A stretch of 64,000 nt of DNA from an uncultured Mailhella sp. (GTDB taxonomy: Bacteria; Desulfobacterota; Desulfovibrionia; Desulfovibrionales; Desulfovibrionaceae): positions 1 through 64,000 of the forward strand of contig CAJTRG010000007.1 of the NCBI GenBank assembly GCA_910578585.1. Direction: 5' to 3'. The position numbers and the translations under genes are program-made. Positions 52,081-61,121 of the stretch are shown in pieces (the first letter of the stretch is position 1; every line of letters begins with the position of its first letter). The notes below the pieces were generated by a model. It searched no databases and had not been told where the DNA came from. It worked only from the letters and a program-made list of their open reading frames with translations.

Positions 52081-53381
52081 AACATACCTTTTAAGTGGCT
52101 TTGCCCTGTGGCAGCAAGCACAGAATGCCAATACTGAGAAGTAATGTCGAGTCTTCTGCGTTGTCTGGTAACCAGTTCAAAAGGCAAATGCACATAGCGG
52201 CCCATCAGCCTTGAAACAGCCATTTCTGTTTTTCCGCTCATGCCGGCATCCACAGCCAGACGGCCTAAAAATCCGCAGTAAACCCGGTCGTCCGCATTGG
52301 CAGGCACAGCACGCACCATATAGCTTGGGTCAATGTATTTGATAACAACAGGAAAATCTCTTTCTTTGAAATATGCTTTAATTTCTTTTTGCAAATACTG
52401 TCCGATATCCTGCAAAATAATGTTGCCGGAACTGTCTTTTTGCCCTGTTTCCTGCATAAGATACTGGCCAGCTCCTTCTGCCACCACAATAACCGCATGG
52501 TGCCGATGAATAAGCCTTTCTTCCAAAGCAGGCAAAAGACCGCCTTCCCCATGCAGAACAAATTCTGCTTCCGGCACAAGCACAAAGTTAACAAGACTCA
52601 AAGATACAGTCGCATGGGTCGCAATAAAACCAGATTCACGTCCCATAAGCTTGACAATGCCAATACCATTATTCATGCCCACAGCTTCGGTATGCGCGGC
52701 GGCAATGGCTTTGGTTGCCTCGTCCACAGCCGTTACAAAACCAAAGGACTGTTCCACAAAGTTGATATCATTATCAATGGTTTTTGGCACACCAATAACA
52801 GAAAGGGTCAAATTATGCTCTTTGACTGCATTGGAAATTGACCTGGCAGCTTTCATGGTTCCGTCACCGCCCAGCACAAAGAGCAAATTAATGCCCTTTT
52901 CATAGAGAAAATCAGCAATTTTATCAAAATCCTGCGCCCCGCGGGAAGAACCTAAGACAGTGCCGCCCAGCATATAAATTGTAGATACAAAATCAGGCGT
53001 TAAATCTATGAGCTGATGTCCGTATTTTTCAGGAATAAAACCTTCCAAACCATAGGGAATGCCCACAATATTGCGCACCCCGTACCCATACCAGAGTTCC
53101 ATAACAATGGCACGGATAACATCATTCAGCCCCGGGCATAAACCGCCGCAGGTCACAATGCCAACCTTGGTTTTGGCAGGATCAAAAAAGATTTTTTCGC
53201 GCGGGCCTGCTTCCTGAAAATAGAGCGTGCTTGCTTCATTTTCTGCCTCAGTCCCACAGGCTTTTATAAATTCATCAGAAACATTGATAGGTATATACTC
53301 ATCACTGACAGCACCATGCATTTTTCTCGGATTATCAATAATGCATTTTCCTAAATTTTTAATAATAAATTGTTTTCCCAT
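52077..53381 (-). CDS. ATP-dependent 6-phosphofructokinase (long clade)
   Basis: 434 residues, with GAGAGGGAAAAA before the ATG. PFK motifs are GIVTCGGLCPGLNDVIRAIV, the phosphoryl-donor loop LGGDGTMKAA (Gly in GGDGT points to ATP rather than pyrophosphate), the catalytic GVPKTIDNDINF and LMGRESGFIA. The ~90-residue N-terminal extension places it with the longer clade found in spirochaetes, plants and Desulfovibrio-type bacteria. It phosphorylates fructose 6-phosphate in glycolysis. It lies between ftsY (45 bp) and addA (4-base overlap). Confidence 0.9.
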   Translation of the reverse strand: MGKQFIIKNLGKCIIDNPRKMHGAVSDEYIPINVSDEFIKACGTEAENEASTLYFQEAGPREKIFFDPAKTKVGIVTCGGLCPGLNDVIRAIVMELWYGYGVRNIVGIPYGLEGFIPEKYGHQLIDLTPDFVSTIYMLGGTVLGSSRGAQDFDKIADFLYEKGINLLFVLGGDGTMKAARSISNAVKEHNLTLSVIGVPKTIDNDINFVEQSFGFVTAVDEATKAIAAAHTEAVGMNNGIGIVKLMGRESGFIATHATVSLSLVNFVLVPEAEFVLHGEGGLLPALEERLIHRHHAVIVVAEGAGQYLMQETGQKDSSGNIILQDIGQYLQKEIKAYFKERDFPVVIKYIDPSYMVRAVPANADDRVYCGFLGRLAVDAGMSGKTEMAVSRLMGRYVHLPFELVTRQRRRLDITSQYWHSVLAATGQSHLKGML

Positions 53382-53426
53382 TTTTTCCCTCTCTATTTCT
53401 GCTTATTGCGTATTTATTTCAAAAAA

Positions 53427-54728
53427 TTATGCTTCAATATCCCCAAGCAGCGCCCTGGCAAAATCATCAGGATTGAAAGGACGCAAATCTTCCATTTTTT
53501 CCCCAAGTCCCACAAAGGTAATGGGCACTTCAAAGGTGCTTGCCACAGACATGGCAACGCCGCCCTTGGCTGTTCCGTCAAGCTTGGTTAAAATAATTTC
53601 GCTGACGCCGCCAATTTCTTTAAATACCTTTGTTTGCTGGATGGCGTTTTGACCCGTGGTGGCATCAATCACTAAAATACTTCTATGGGGAGCACCTTCG
53701 TGCTTTTTGCCCAGCACATTTTTAATTTTTTGCAGCTCATCCATTAAATTGCTTTTATTATGCAGTCTTCCTGCTGTATCAATAAAGACAAGATCATAGT
53801 TTCCGGCAAGAGCCTTATCCATGGCTTCATAGGCAACTGCGGCAGGATCAGCATTGCTTCCCTTGGAATAAAAATCCACATCAATGCGTTTTGCCCATTC
53901 TTCCAATTGTTCCACAGCAGCAGCTCTAAACGTATCCGCGCCGGCAATCAGGAGTTTCTTCCCCTGCATTTTTGCTCTATAGGCAAGCTTTGCAATGGTT
54001 GTGGTTTTGCCTACCCCGTTCACACCCACCACGAGCACAACTTCCGGTAAGTTTATAGCAGTAATGCGGCGGGGCATTTTGAAAAGTTCGCGCACTTCCT
54101 TCTGTAAATAAGGTAATAATTCCTTGGTATTATCAATATTATTTTGCTTGGCATGACGGCGAAGTTTTTCCACCAGCTGCATGGAAAGTTCAGCCCCCAT
54201 ATCAGACATGATAAAGAGTTCTTCAAGATCCTCAAAAAAGGCTTCACTTGCCTTACTGTGTCCAGATATAATACTTTGTAGCCCCTTGCCCAGTTGATTT
54301 CTGGTTTTTTCAAGCCCTGTTTGCAGTTTTGCAAAAACAAGGTCTTTTTCGCTTTCTTCATCTTCCATTTCAAGGGCAAGCGCAAGGCGATACTGCAATT
54401 CAGAGCGAAAATCCTGCACATATTGATAATCCATTTTCTTTGTCCAGGATTTGAAATCATCAATAAATTTTTGCGCTTCCTCTTCTGGAGTTTCAAGGGC
54501 TTTTAATAAAATTCCAAGCCGTGCCCAAAGCGTTTCATCAGTTTTTTCAACGCCTTCCAATATCACTTGCAGCCAGGCAGAAAGCTTTGGCTCGCATTGT
54601 CTTAATTTTATGGTAAATTGCTCTAAATCCTCAAAACTCACTTGTACATTTCCATTTTCCTGTCTATTTTCTTGTTTTGGCTCATTTGAAGATTGAAACA
54701 TTTTCTTAACAGCAGAAAAAAAGCCCAT
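53427..54728 (-). CDS. ftsY: Signal recognition particle receptor FtsY
   Basis: 433 residues from the ATG at 54728, which has a strong GGAGGAAAAT Shine-Dalgarno; the open frame up to 54983 is rejected. A polar N-terminal A domain (~1-130) is followed by the N domain (four-helix) and the SRP-type GTPase G domain: VVGVNGVGKTTTIAKLA, DTFRAAAVEQLEEWAKR, IDTAGRLHNK and LTKLDGTAKGG. It docks ribosome-SRP complexes at the inner membrane. It is the first gene of ftsY-pfk-addA-addB. Confidence 0.94.
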   Translation of the reverse strand: MGFFSAVKKMFQSSNEPKQENRQENGNVQVSFEDLEQFTIKLRQCEPKLSAWLQVILEGVEKTDETLWARLGILLKALETPEEEAQKFIDDFKSWTKKMDYQYVQDFRSELQYRLALALEMEDEESEKDLVFAKLQTGLEKTRNQLGKGLQSIISGHSKASEAFFEDLEELFIMSDMGAELSMQLVEKLRRHAKQNNIDNTKELLPYLQKEVRELFKMPRRITAINLPEVVLVVGVNGVGKTTTIAKLAYRAKMQGKKLLIAGADTFRAAAVEQLEEWAKRIDVDFYSKGSNADPAAVAYEAMDKALAGNYDLVFIDTAGRLHNKSNLMDELQKIKNVLGKKHEGAPHRSILVIDATTGQNAIQQTKVFKEIGGVSEIILTKLDGTAKGGVAMSVASTFEVPITFVGLGEKMEDLRPFNPDDFARALLGDIEA

Positions 54729-54879
54729 ATTTTCCTCCAAGACTGATAAACATAGCATTATTTTAGCATAACTGCTCCATTTTGTATAGAATAAAAACTT
54801 CTCTTTTTTTGCAGAAAGGCATAAAGTTATTTTTAAAGCAACCGATAAGCAAAATGAAAAACCAGAAAAGGAAGACGTC

Positions 54880-55356
54880 ATGTCTAATACCTTAGACAAA
54901 TACAGTTTGAATAAAATCCAAAAAGCCAGTATTCGGGCGCTTTTACAGGGCTTGCCCCAATACCAGAAGAAACCCAGTATCAACCAATACGAAAAACAGT
55001 TGGTGGAAACTCGGACTATGATTTACCACAAACAAACCAGACGTCTTATAACCGGTGAAGAACTCAAAGATCAAAGTGCGCGCAAAGCTTTTGTCATTTC
55101 CCGAGTTGCCCGAGAGCTTTGGACAAATTTCTGCATACGCGGTGAAGAAACTGCCATGCTTGCCCATTTGCAAAAAGAACTTTGTGAATTTTTCAATGCA
55201 AAACTCCATTTTCTCTATATTCCCGGCAGTATTGAACTTGTGATCAGCAAAGAAGAAGGAGATGCCATGGTTCCTTTAAACCGTGATGAACATTATGCTG
55301 TTATCAATAAAGCCTGGGAAATTTGTCAGGAAGTGGTTGCTTCCTATATTTCATAA
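54880..55356 (+). CDS. Uncharacterised 158-residue protein
   Basis: GGAAGACGTC precedes the ATG. The product is soluble with alternating helices (NKIQKASIRALLQGL, QYEKQLVETRTMIY) and a C-terminal half of mixed strands and helix (KLHFLYIPGSIELVIS, INKAWEICQEVVASYIS). No signal peptide, membrane helix or catalytic motif is seen. It diverges from ftsY over 150 bp. I suspect a lineage-specific conserved protein but cannot name a family. Confidence 0.7.
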   Translation: MSNTLDKYSLNKIQKASIRALLQGLPQYQKKPSINQYEKQLVETRTMIYHKQTRRLITGEELKDQSARKAFVISRVARELWTNFCIRGEETAMLAHLQKELCEFFNAKLHFLYIPGSIELVISKEEGDAMVPLNRDEHYAVINKAWEICQEVVASYIS

Positions 55357-55425
55357 ATTTTGCAATTTTTAAAGTTCGCTAACACTTGCTATTTTCTCTT
55401 TAATTTTTCTTATTAGGAATTATTC

Positions 55426-55454
55426 TTGACAAGAAATAAAATTTCACGTATAGA
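55426..55454 (+). promoter_or_regulatory. Sigma-70-type promoter for the 118-aa protein
   Basis: TTGACA (55426-55431) and TATAGA (55449-55454) with an ideal 17-base spacer, about 37 bases before the ATG at 55492. Confidence 0.75.
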
Positions 55455-55491
55455 GTATTTCAACAACTATTAAATAAAAGGAGCTTTCTTA

Positions 55492-55848
55492 ATGAATACT
55501 GAAATTAAAACATTAAAAGATGTAGCTTCTCTTGTTATTGATTGGAATCTTGCCCCGGAAGATGCTGTAACCCTGTATTTGGAATGGGGAAATAATAACT
55601 GGCATGCTGAACACGCACCTGTGCGCTCAAAAGACGATTTTGCCACCTATTTTGTTGTGGATAATTGGGAAGAAAAACCTACTGTCCGTCTTGTTCGCCG
55701 TAATTCTGAACAGGCAGTTGACTTGCTCACGGTGGATTTGCCGAAAGATTTGGAAGAAGAATTCAAAAAAGAACACGAAGGCTTAAAAGGTCTTTATTCT
55801 CCAACAGAAAGCATCAAAAAATGGCTTCAGCAAGAAATCTATGCATAA
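55492..55848 (+). CDS. Small conserved protein, DVU0772-like
   Basis: 118 residues, with AAAAGGAGCTTTCTT before the ATG. It has a helical start, the motif DWNLAPEDAVTLYLEWGNNN, a strand-rich middle (DFATYFVVDNWEEKPTVRLV) and an acidic C-terminus. I associate this shape with the DVU0772 family of Desulfovibrio, whose function is unknown; the link is from memory, not a search. It has its own consensus promoter, strong Shine-Dalgarno and terminator, so it is probably a well-expressed single-gene unit. Confidence 0.75.
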   Translation: MNTEIKTLKDVASLVIDWNLAPEDAVTLYLEWGNNNWHAEHAPVRSKDDFATYFVVDNWEEKPTVRLVRRNSEQAVDLLTVDLPKDLEEEFKKEHEGLKGLYSPTESIKKWLQQEIYA

Positions 55849-55894
55849 ACTAAACAACCTGAAAAGCATAAGAAGATAAACAACTCCTCTAAAG

Positions 55895-55919
55895 CTCCCC
55901 TTTCTGGGGAGTTTTTTTG
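55895..55919 (+). terminator. Terminator of the 118-aa protein gene
   Basis: CTCCCC pairs with GGGGAG around TTTCT and is followed by seven T. Confidence 0.92.
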
Positions 55920-56103
55920 TTAACTAGAACATTTTCGCATAATATTCATAATATATTTTATCTTGGAAGGGATTATAATTCTGTTGCCGCTATCCATAAA
56001 ACGCACCATTCGCTAAAGACTGCCACTCCTCCAAGTCCATACCTGTTTTGCTTTATTATATCATTTAAGGATATTTCTAAAAAACTACATTAAAAAATTA
56101 GCA

Positions 56104-56298
56104 TAAAAAGTTTTGTAAAGGGGTGCAGGGGAAGAAACTTTTTCAGCCACCGAAGGCGACGAAGTCGTTTGCGTTTGCGAAGAATGAGCAATTACGCAAA
56201 TGGACAGCAGAGATGCCACCGAAGGCGACGAAGTCGTTTCTCTTATGTCGAGTTTACGAGACTTAGAGAAATGGACAGCAGAGATAAAGTTTTTCCCC
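56104..56298. repeat. Second copy of the two-module repeat (195 bp)
   Basis: Identical to 18101-18295 except one base (GCCACCG for GCCGCCG at the second module). The right side continues AAAAATGCTCTAG, a variant of the terminal repeat of the first copy, and ends exactly at the lnt stop codon. The left terminal repeat is missing or altered. The rest of the gap (55920-56103) is AT-rich, without a recognisable gene. Confidence 0.8.
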
Positions 56299-56310
56299 AG
56301 CAAAAATGCT

Positions 56311-57999
56311 CTAGCTATGCGTTTCTGCTGCACGACGCAAGATGTTTAAGCGAGTATGCAAATTCCCCAGCATTTGCAAAAAGAGGAAAAGAGCAATGCC
56401 AAGATATGGTAAATAGGGCGCAATCACTACAAAAATCGTGGGCTCATACGGGCAAATGGGAAGCGGCATAGTCAGGCTTTCATCGGTAAAGAGAGCGGAC
56501 TGAATAATAATTTGCCCGTATTTATCAATAAAGGCACTGATACCCGTATTACTTGCCCGTATCATGGGCAGTCCGCATTCAATGGAACGCATGCGGGCTA
56601 AATTCAAATGCTGATACGGCGCGGAACTTTTATCATACCAGGCATCGTTGCTGACATTCAAAAGCACATGGGCAAAATCCTTTTGCAGGCGCTTCCAGCT
56701 TAGTTCCGGGAAAATGGCTTCATAACAAATCAGCGGTAAAATATGAATTTCCTTATCCTGATAACGCACATGCAGAATGGGCTGTTCATTTTGTCCTAAA
56801 CTATACGCACCGCCGTATTTTGCCAGAATTTCATTAAAGGAATCAAGAAAAGGAATGGCTGGCACATATTCTCCAAAAGGCACAAGATGTTCCTTGGCAT
56901 AATAGGCTATACTTCTGCCGTTTTGCGCAAGTTCAATGCTGTTATAATATTTTTCACGATCAAGATACGGTATGCCAAAAAGCAAGGTTTTATCAGCAGA
57001 AAAATCCAGTATTTGTTGATATAATTCCTTATTATAAAAGGAAGTAATCGGAAAAGCCGTTTCCGGATAAATAAAAATGCTCTCACCATTTATGGTGTAT
57101 TTTGCTTCTTCGGAAAGTCTGAAAAATTTTTGCAGACTATCTTTTTGAAACAAGGGTGACCATTTGATATTCTGGGAAATATTACCTTGAATAATGGAAA
57201 AATTCACCACATCCTTGTCTGCCCAGCGAAGCACCTTATGCAAAGCCTGATCCTGCATGGAAGGAGATTCGTGAACAGCCAGATAGGACACATCAAGCTT
57301 TTTATGCACAATATTAGTGGTGCTTTCATAATCCATGGGCGAAACCTTCTGCAAGGTCACTGCCCCATAAAAATATATTGCAGTCAGCAGTAAAATTCCT
57401 GCATAATCACCAATTCTGCCGAAAGAACGCAATTTGCCTGTTTGTTTTCTTGTTTTGGTTGTGACCATAAGTTCAGCCAGGAAAAATGCCCCCATGGCAA
57501 AAAGCCCGGAGAGAACATAGGAGCCGAAAAGACTAGCAGCCTGCACCATGGCCGGCAGCGGCGCAAAGGCGGAAGAAAGCGTAAACCAGGGAAAGCCCGT
57601 CAAAAACCATGCTCTAAAAAGTTCTGTAAAATACCAGACAAGTCCTAAACTGCATATTTTATACAAGGGGGAAATGTAGATAACTTTATGCGCATACACC
57701 GCCGTCAGCGTTCCATACACAGCAAAATAAAATCCCAGCAAAAGCGGAATGAAAACTGCCAGCGCATAGGGAATATCCCCATACTGATGAGCAGTCACTG
57801 CAAGCCAGTAAAAGGCACTGCCATAGCCCAGCATACCCATTATCAGCGTTTCGCGCACATAATTTTTGCTGCTATGCGCAAGCACATAAAGGCTAAAAGG
57901 ATAGAGCAAAACCGCAAAAGGAATGGTTCTTACAGGATTTTCAAAACCTAGGAAAATCCCTGCTGTTCCCAGCATCATTAATATATATTTTTGCAACAT
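56311..57999 (-). CDS. lnt: Apolipoprotein N-acyltransferase (Lnt)
   Basis: 562 residues from the ATG at 57999, chosen for its GTGAGGAAAAT Shine-Dalgarno; the open frame continues far upstream without a signal. Seven or so N-terminal membrane helices are followed by a nitrilase-type domain with the Glu-Lys-Cys triad in FIYPETAFPI, AKEHLVPFGEY and LICYEAIFPEL, and a last C-terminal helix (FVVIAPYLPYLGIALFLFL). It adds the third acyl chain to lipoproteins in the inner membrane. Its stop codon coincides with the edge of the repeat at 56104-56298, so insertion may have changed its last codons. Confidence 0.93.
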   Translation of the reverse strand: MLQKYILMMLGTAGIFLGFENPVRTIPFAVLLYPFSLYVLAHSSKNYVRETLIMGMLGYGSAFYWLAVTAHQYGDIPYALAVFIPLLLGFYFAVYGTLTAVYAHKVIYISPLYKICSLGLVWYFTELFRAWFLTGFPWFTLSSAFAPLPAMVQAASLFGSYVLSGLFAMGAFFLAELMVTTKTRKQTGKLRSFGRIGDYAGILLLTAIYFYGAVTLQKVSPMDYESTTNIVHKKLDVSYLAVHESPSMQDQALHKVLRWADKDVVNFSIIQGNISQNIKWSPLFQKDSLQKFFRLSEEAKYTINGESIFIYPETAFPITSFYNKELYQQILDFSADKTLLFGIPYLDREKYYNSIELAQNGRSIAYYAKEHLVPFGEYVPAIPFLDSFNEILAKYGGAYSLGQNEQPILHVRYQDKEIHILPLICYEAIFPELSWKRLQKDFAHVLLNVSNDAWYDKSSAPYQHLNLARMRSIECGLPMIRASNTGISAFIDKYGQIIIQSALFTDESLTMPLPICPYEPTIFVVIAPYLPYLGIALFLFLQMLGNLHTRLNILRRAAETHS

Positions 58000-58200
58000 A
58001 TTTTCCTCACAGGAACAATATTTTTTCATAGACGCACAAAGTTTGCAAGAAAATTTACCGGGAAAAGCCAAAATAAAGACTGAAGCACAAAAATCAGATA
58101 AAATACGGTGTTTTTCCTGTTCAGGCTTAACTTGACCCAAACAAAACAACATATTACACTCTATTTTATTACTGATTTTTCTTTTGGTGAGGAGCTTGCT

Positions 58201-59022
58201 ATGAAAAATACTCCCATTATGCCAACACGCACAGAACTGACTGTTACCGATCTTGTTCCCTTTGGTTCCATTGGGGATAAGAAATTTTTTGCACTCACCC
58301 TGTCCCGCCCGCAATGGGCAAATTGGCGTCCCGGTCAATTTATTATGCTGCGCCCAAGTTCCTGGAACAGTGAACTGACCTGGGCAAGACCTTTTTCCAT
58401 TTGCCGTGTAACCAATCAATCTCTGGTACTTTTCTTTCAGGTTGTGGGACGCGGAACTGAACAGCTCGCCCAGCTCAAGCCCAAGGATAAAGTCGTTGTC
58501 TGGGGGCCTCTTGGCACATATTTTACCATGGAGAATAAACCAACGCTTCTGCTTGCAGGCGGCATTGGCATTGCGCCTTTTGCCGGCTATGTAGAAGCAT
58601 TCCATATGCAAAATAAACTCTCCATGTTCTTCAGCCACAGACTGCCGGAACAATATTATCCTGTGGAAAGCCTCAGACGCCATATTGATCTGGAAAGCAA
58701 TTTTGAACAAAATGAAGCTGACTTAAAAGTAACCCTTGATATTATTTACAAAAAGATGAAATTCATGGCTGAAGGAGGCGGTGTTGTACTTGCCTGCGGG
58801 CCTATGCCATTTCTGAAAACCATTTGGAAAAATGCTCTTGAACTCAAAGTTCCCACCCAATTATCCCTGGAACAGCGCATGGCATGCGGCATTGGAGCTT
58901 GTCTTGGCTGTGTTTCCACAACATCAGATCTTTATCCTGATAAGGAAAAAGCCGGACTTCCTGTGCAAACATGCACCAAAGGTCCTGTTTTCTGGGCACA
59001 TGAACTCAATTTAGACGCATAA
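58201..59022 (+). CDS. pyrK: Dihydroorotate dehydrogenase electron-transfer subunit (PyrK)
   Basis: 273 residues from the ATG at 58201 (GAGGAG upstream; the frame up to 58108 is rejected). It has a ferredoxin-reductase-like FAD domain (WRPGQFIMLRP, ARPFSIC), an NAD domain (LLAGGIGIAPFAGYVEAFH) and a C-terminal [2Fe-2S] site with four cysteines in ACGIGACLGCVSTT and VQTCTKG. It passes electrons from dihydroorotate oxidation to NAD+. It is the first gene of pyrK-pyrD-pgpA-purH-hflX. Together with the type 1B PyrD downstream it forms the heterotetrameric enzyme. Confidence 0.94.
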   Translation: MKNTPIMPTRTELTVTDLVPFGSIGDKKFFALTLSRPQWANWRPGQFIMLRPSSWNSELTWARPFSICRVTNQSLVLFFQVVGRGTEQLAQLKPKDKVVVWGPLGTYFTMENKPTLLLAGGIGIAPFAGYVEAFHMQNKLSMFFSHRLPEQYYPVESLRRHIDLESNFEQNEADLKVTLDIIYKKMKFMAEGGGVVLACGPMPFLKTIWKNALELKVPTQLSLEQRMACGIGACLGCVSTTSDLYPDKEKAGLPVQTCTKGPVFWAHELNLDA

Positions 59023-59038
59023 TAAGCAGGTTATACTT

Positions 59039-59968
59039 ATGAATACCCATATTTCTCTTCCCGCAAAAAACGGATCAAGTTTAGAGTTAAAAAATCCGAT
59101 TATGAGTGCGTCCGGCACCTTTGGCTATGGCACGGAATTCATGCCCTATGGTGATGTCAGCAAATTGGGCGCAATCATTGTCAAAGGCCTGTCCTTGAAG
59201 CCCCGTGCAGGCAATCCCCTTCCCCGTATTGCAGAAACCCCCTGTGGCATGCTCAATGCTGTGGGCTTGCAAAACGACGGTGTAGAAGCCTTTATCAAAC
59301 ATAAACTCCCTGCTCTGCCCACCCATGAAGTGCCTGTTATTGCCAATATTTACGCCACATGTGCTGAAGATTTCGGCGAGCTGGCTGGTATTTTATCCAA
59401 AGAAGGAAGAGTTGCAGCGCTTGAAGTCAATATTTCCTGCCCCAATGTTAAAGCAGGCGGAGTTCTCTTTGGTCAGGATCCGCTTATGGCAAGTTCAATC
59501 GTTGAGGCTGTCAAGAAAAATGCCGGCAAACTTCCTGTAATTATCAAACTTTCCCCGAACGTCACCAATATTGCAGAAATGGCAAAAGCTGTTGAAGTGG
59601 CAGGGGCAGATATGGTTTCCTGCATCAACACCATTACCGGCATGGCTGTGGATATTCGCACCCGCAAACCACTCTTGGCCAATATTGTGGGCGGGCTCTC
59701 CGGCCCGGCGGTTAAGCCCGTTGCCCTTCGCTGTGTATGGCAGGTGGCTCAGGCTGTAAAAATTCCAGTTATCGGCATTGGCGGCATACGCAGTGCAAAA
59801 GATGTTTTGGAATTTATTCTGGTTGGCGCAAGCGCTGTGGAAATTGGCACAGCCTCCTTTACTGACCCCACAGCCATTTTTAGAATTATTCAGGATTTGC
59901 CTGGGGTTTGCGAAGAACTGGGCATTAAAAATCTTGAAGAATACAGAAATACTCTTATTACAGGATAA
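59039..59968 (+). CDS. pyrD: Dihydroorotate dehydrogenase, type 1B catalytic subunit (PyrD)
   Basis: 309 residues. FMN-dependent TIM barrel: NPIMSASGTFGYGTEF, the catalytic Cys in EVNISCPNVKAGG (Cys marks class 1), INTITGMAVDIRTRKP and the phosphate-binding PVIGIGGIRSAKD. Class 1B enzymes need PyrK, encoded 16 bases upstream. It converts dihydroorotate to orotate in the cytoplasm. Confidence 0.96.
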   Translation: MNTHISLPAKNGSSLELKNPIMSASGTFGYGTEFMPYGDVSKLGAIIVKGLSLKPRAGNPLPRIAETPCGMLNAVGLQNDGVEAFIKHKLPALPTHEVPVIANIYATCAEDFGELAGILSKEGRVAALEVNISCPNVKAGGVLFGQDPLMASSIVEAVKKNAGKLPVIIKLSPNVTNIAEMAKAVEVAGADMVSCINTITGMAVDIRTRKPLLANIVGGLSGPAVKPVALRCVWQVAQAVKIPVIGIGGIRSAKDVLEFILVGASAVEIGTASFTDPTAIFRIIQDLPGVCEELGIKNLEEYRNTLITG

Positions 59969-59970
59969 CT

Positions 59971-60480
59971 ATGCACTATTCATTATGGACTAATATTGCA
60001 ACCCTTGGACTGGTTGGACGAATCAAAAAAGCCCCCGGAACAGCAGGATCTTTTATTGCGGTTTTGCTTGCGCCCCTTTGCTTTTTGCCTTTTGGCCTTG
60101 TGCAGCGCCTGCTTATTTTAGTAGTGCTTTTTGTGATTGGCTTAAAGGCATGCGAACAAGCCGAACAGGAACTGGGCGAACATGATCCTCAAAGCGTAAT
60201 TATTGACGAAGTTTTCGGGCAATGGTTCACGCTGCTCCCTGTCAATGTAATTTCCTATTTGGGCAGCAAAGCCATTATGCCTCAGGAATGGTTTGTGCTC
60301 ATGTTCGGATTTTTGCTTTTCCGTGTCTTGGATATCAGTAAAATAGGCCCTGTGGGACTTTGTGAACGCAAACTCCACGGCGGTCTTGGAATAATGGCTG
60401 ATGATGCCATGGCTGGACTTTTAGCTGCCATGCTCATGTATCCGTTCCAATTTTATGGAAATGTTATTTTTGGTTACTAA
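59971..60480 (+). CDS. pgpA: Phosphatidylglycerophosphatase A (PgpA)
   Basis: 169 residues, starting two bases after the pyrD stop. PgpA motifs are GRIKKAPGTAGSFIAV, a membrane-embedded core of four hydrophobic segments, SVIIDEVFGQWFTLL (metal-binding acidic residues) and GLGIMADDAMAGLLAA. It removes phosphate from phosphatidylglycerophosphate to give phosphatidylglycerol, a main inner-membrane lipid. Confidence 0.92.
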   Translation: MHYSLWTNIATLGLVGRIKKAPGTAGSFIAVLLAPLCFLPFGLVQRLLILVVLFVIGLKACEQAEQELGEHDPQSVIIDEVFGQWFTLLPVNVISYLGSKAIMPQEWFVLMFGFLLFRVLDISKIGPVGLCERKLHGGLGIMADDAMAGLLAAMLMYPFQFYGNVIFGY

Positions 60481-60507
60481 ACCCTAACCTTTAACAAAGG
60501 AAATACA

Positions 60508-61104
60508 ATGGATTTTTTACCCATTAAACGTGCACTGCTCAGCGTTACCGACAAAAGCGGTCTCAAAGAATTTGCTGAATTTTTACATGCCCACGGTGTA
60601 GAAATTGTTTCCACCGGCGGAACCATGAAATTTTTGAAAGATGCAGGCATTCCTGTAACCGCTGTTGAAAGCGTCACAGGTTTTCCTGAAATTTTGAATG
60701 GCCGCGTCAAAACCCTGCACCCCAAAATTCACGGCGGTATTTTAGCAGATAAAGATAATCCTGAACACATGGCAACTTTGAAAGAACATAAAATTGCTCC
60801 TTTCGACCTTGTTTGCGTCAACCTGTATGCCTTTGCAGCAGCCCTTGAAAAGAAACTTCCTGTGCGCAATATGGTGGAAGAAATCGACATCGGCGGCCCC
60901 TGCCTCATGCGCGCAACCGCAAAAAACTTCCACAGCATGCTTATTTTGCCCAATCCAAAATATTATCTGGCCGCTATGGAAGAAATCAAAAATCCTCAAG
61001 GTGTAAGTCTTGCTTTCAGAAAGGAAATGTCTGCAAATACATTCAAAATCACTTCTGAATACGATGCAATGATTTCTCAGTATCTTGAAGGAGTGAACGT
61101 ATAG
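60508..61104 (+). CDS. purH: Stand-alone IMP cyclohydrolase (N-terminal half of PurH)
   Basis: 198 residues, with AACAAAGGAAATACA before the ATG. It covers only the MGS-like cyclohydrolase domain: ALLSVTDKSGLKEFAEFL, VSTGGTMKFLKDAGI, GRVKTLHPKIHGGILA and DIGGPCLMRATAKN. The AICAR formyltransferase domain that normally follows in ~520-residue PurH is absent, and the frame stops cleanly. This enzyme closes FAICAR to IMP, so the formylation step must be done by another enzyme (a separate transformylase or PurP-type ligase) encoded elsewhere. Confidence 0.9.
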   Translation: MDFLPIKRALLSVTDKSGLKEFAEFLHAHGVEIVSTGGTMKFLKDAGIPVTAVESVTGFPEILNGRVKTLHPKIHGGILADKDNPEHMATLKEHKIAPFDLVCVNLYAFAAALEKKLPVRNMVEEIDIGGPCLMRATAKNFHSMLILPNPKYYLAAMEEIKNPQGVSLAFRKEMSANTFKITSEYDAMISQYLEGVNV

Positions 61105-61121
61105 CTCTTTTAGACGGAAAT

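Noticed and set aside
54729..54983. Upstream extension of ftsY
   Set aside because: The product begins normally at MGFFSAVKKMF after GGAGGAAAAT; the extension overlaps the start of the divergent gene.
56085..56471. ORFs through the second repeat copy and into lnt
   Set aside because: Same spurious frames as the first copy; the right part is antisense to lnt.
58000..58710. Upstream extension of lnt (open frame of ~237 codons)
   Set aside because: It is antisense to pyrK and lacks a start signal; the strong Shine-Dalgarno is at 57999.
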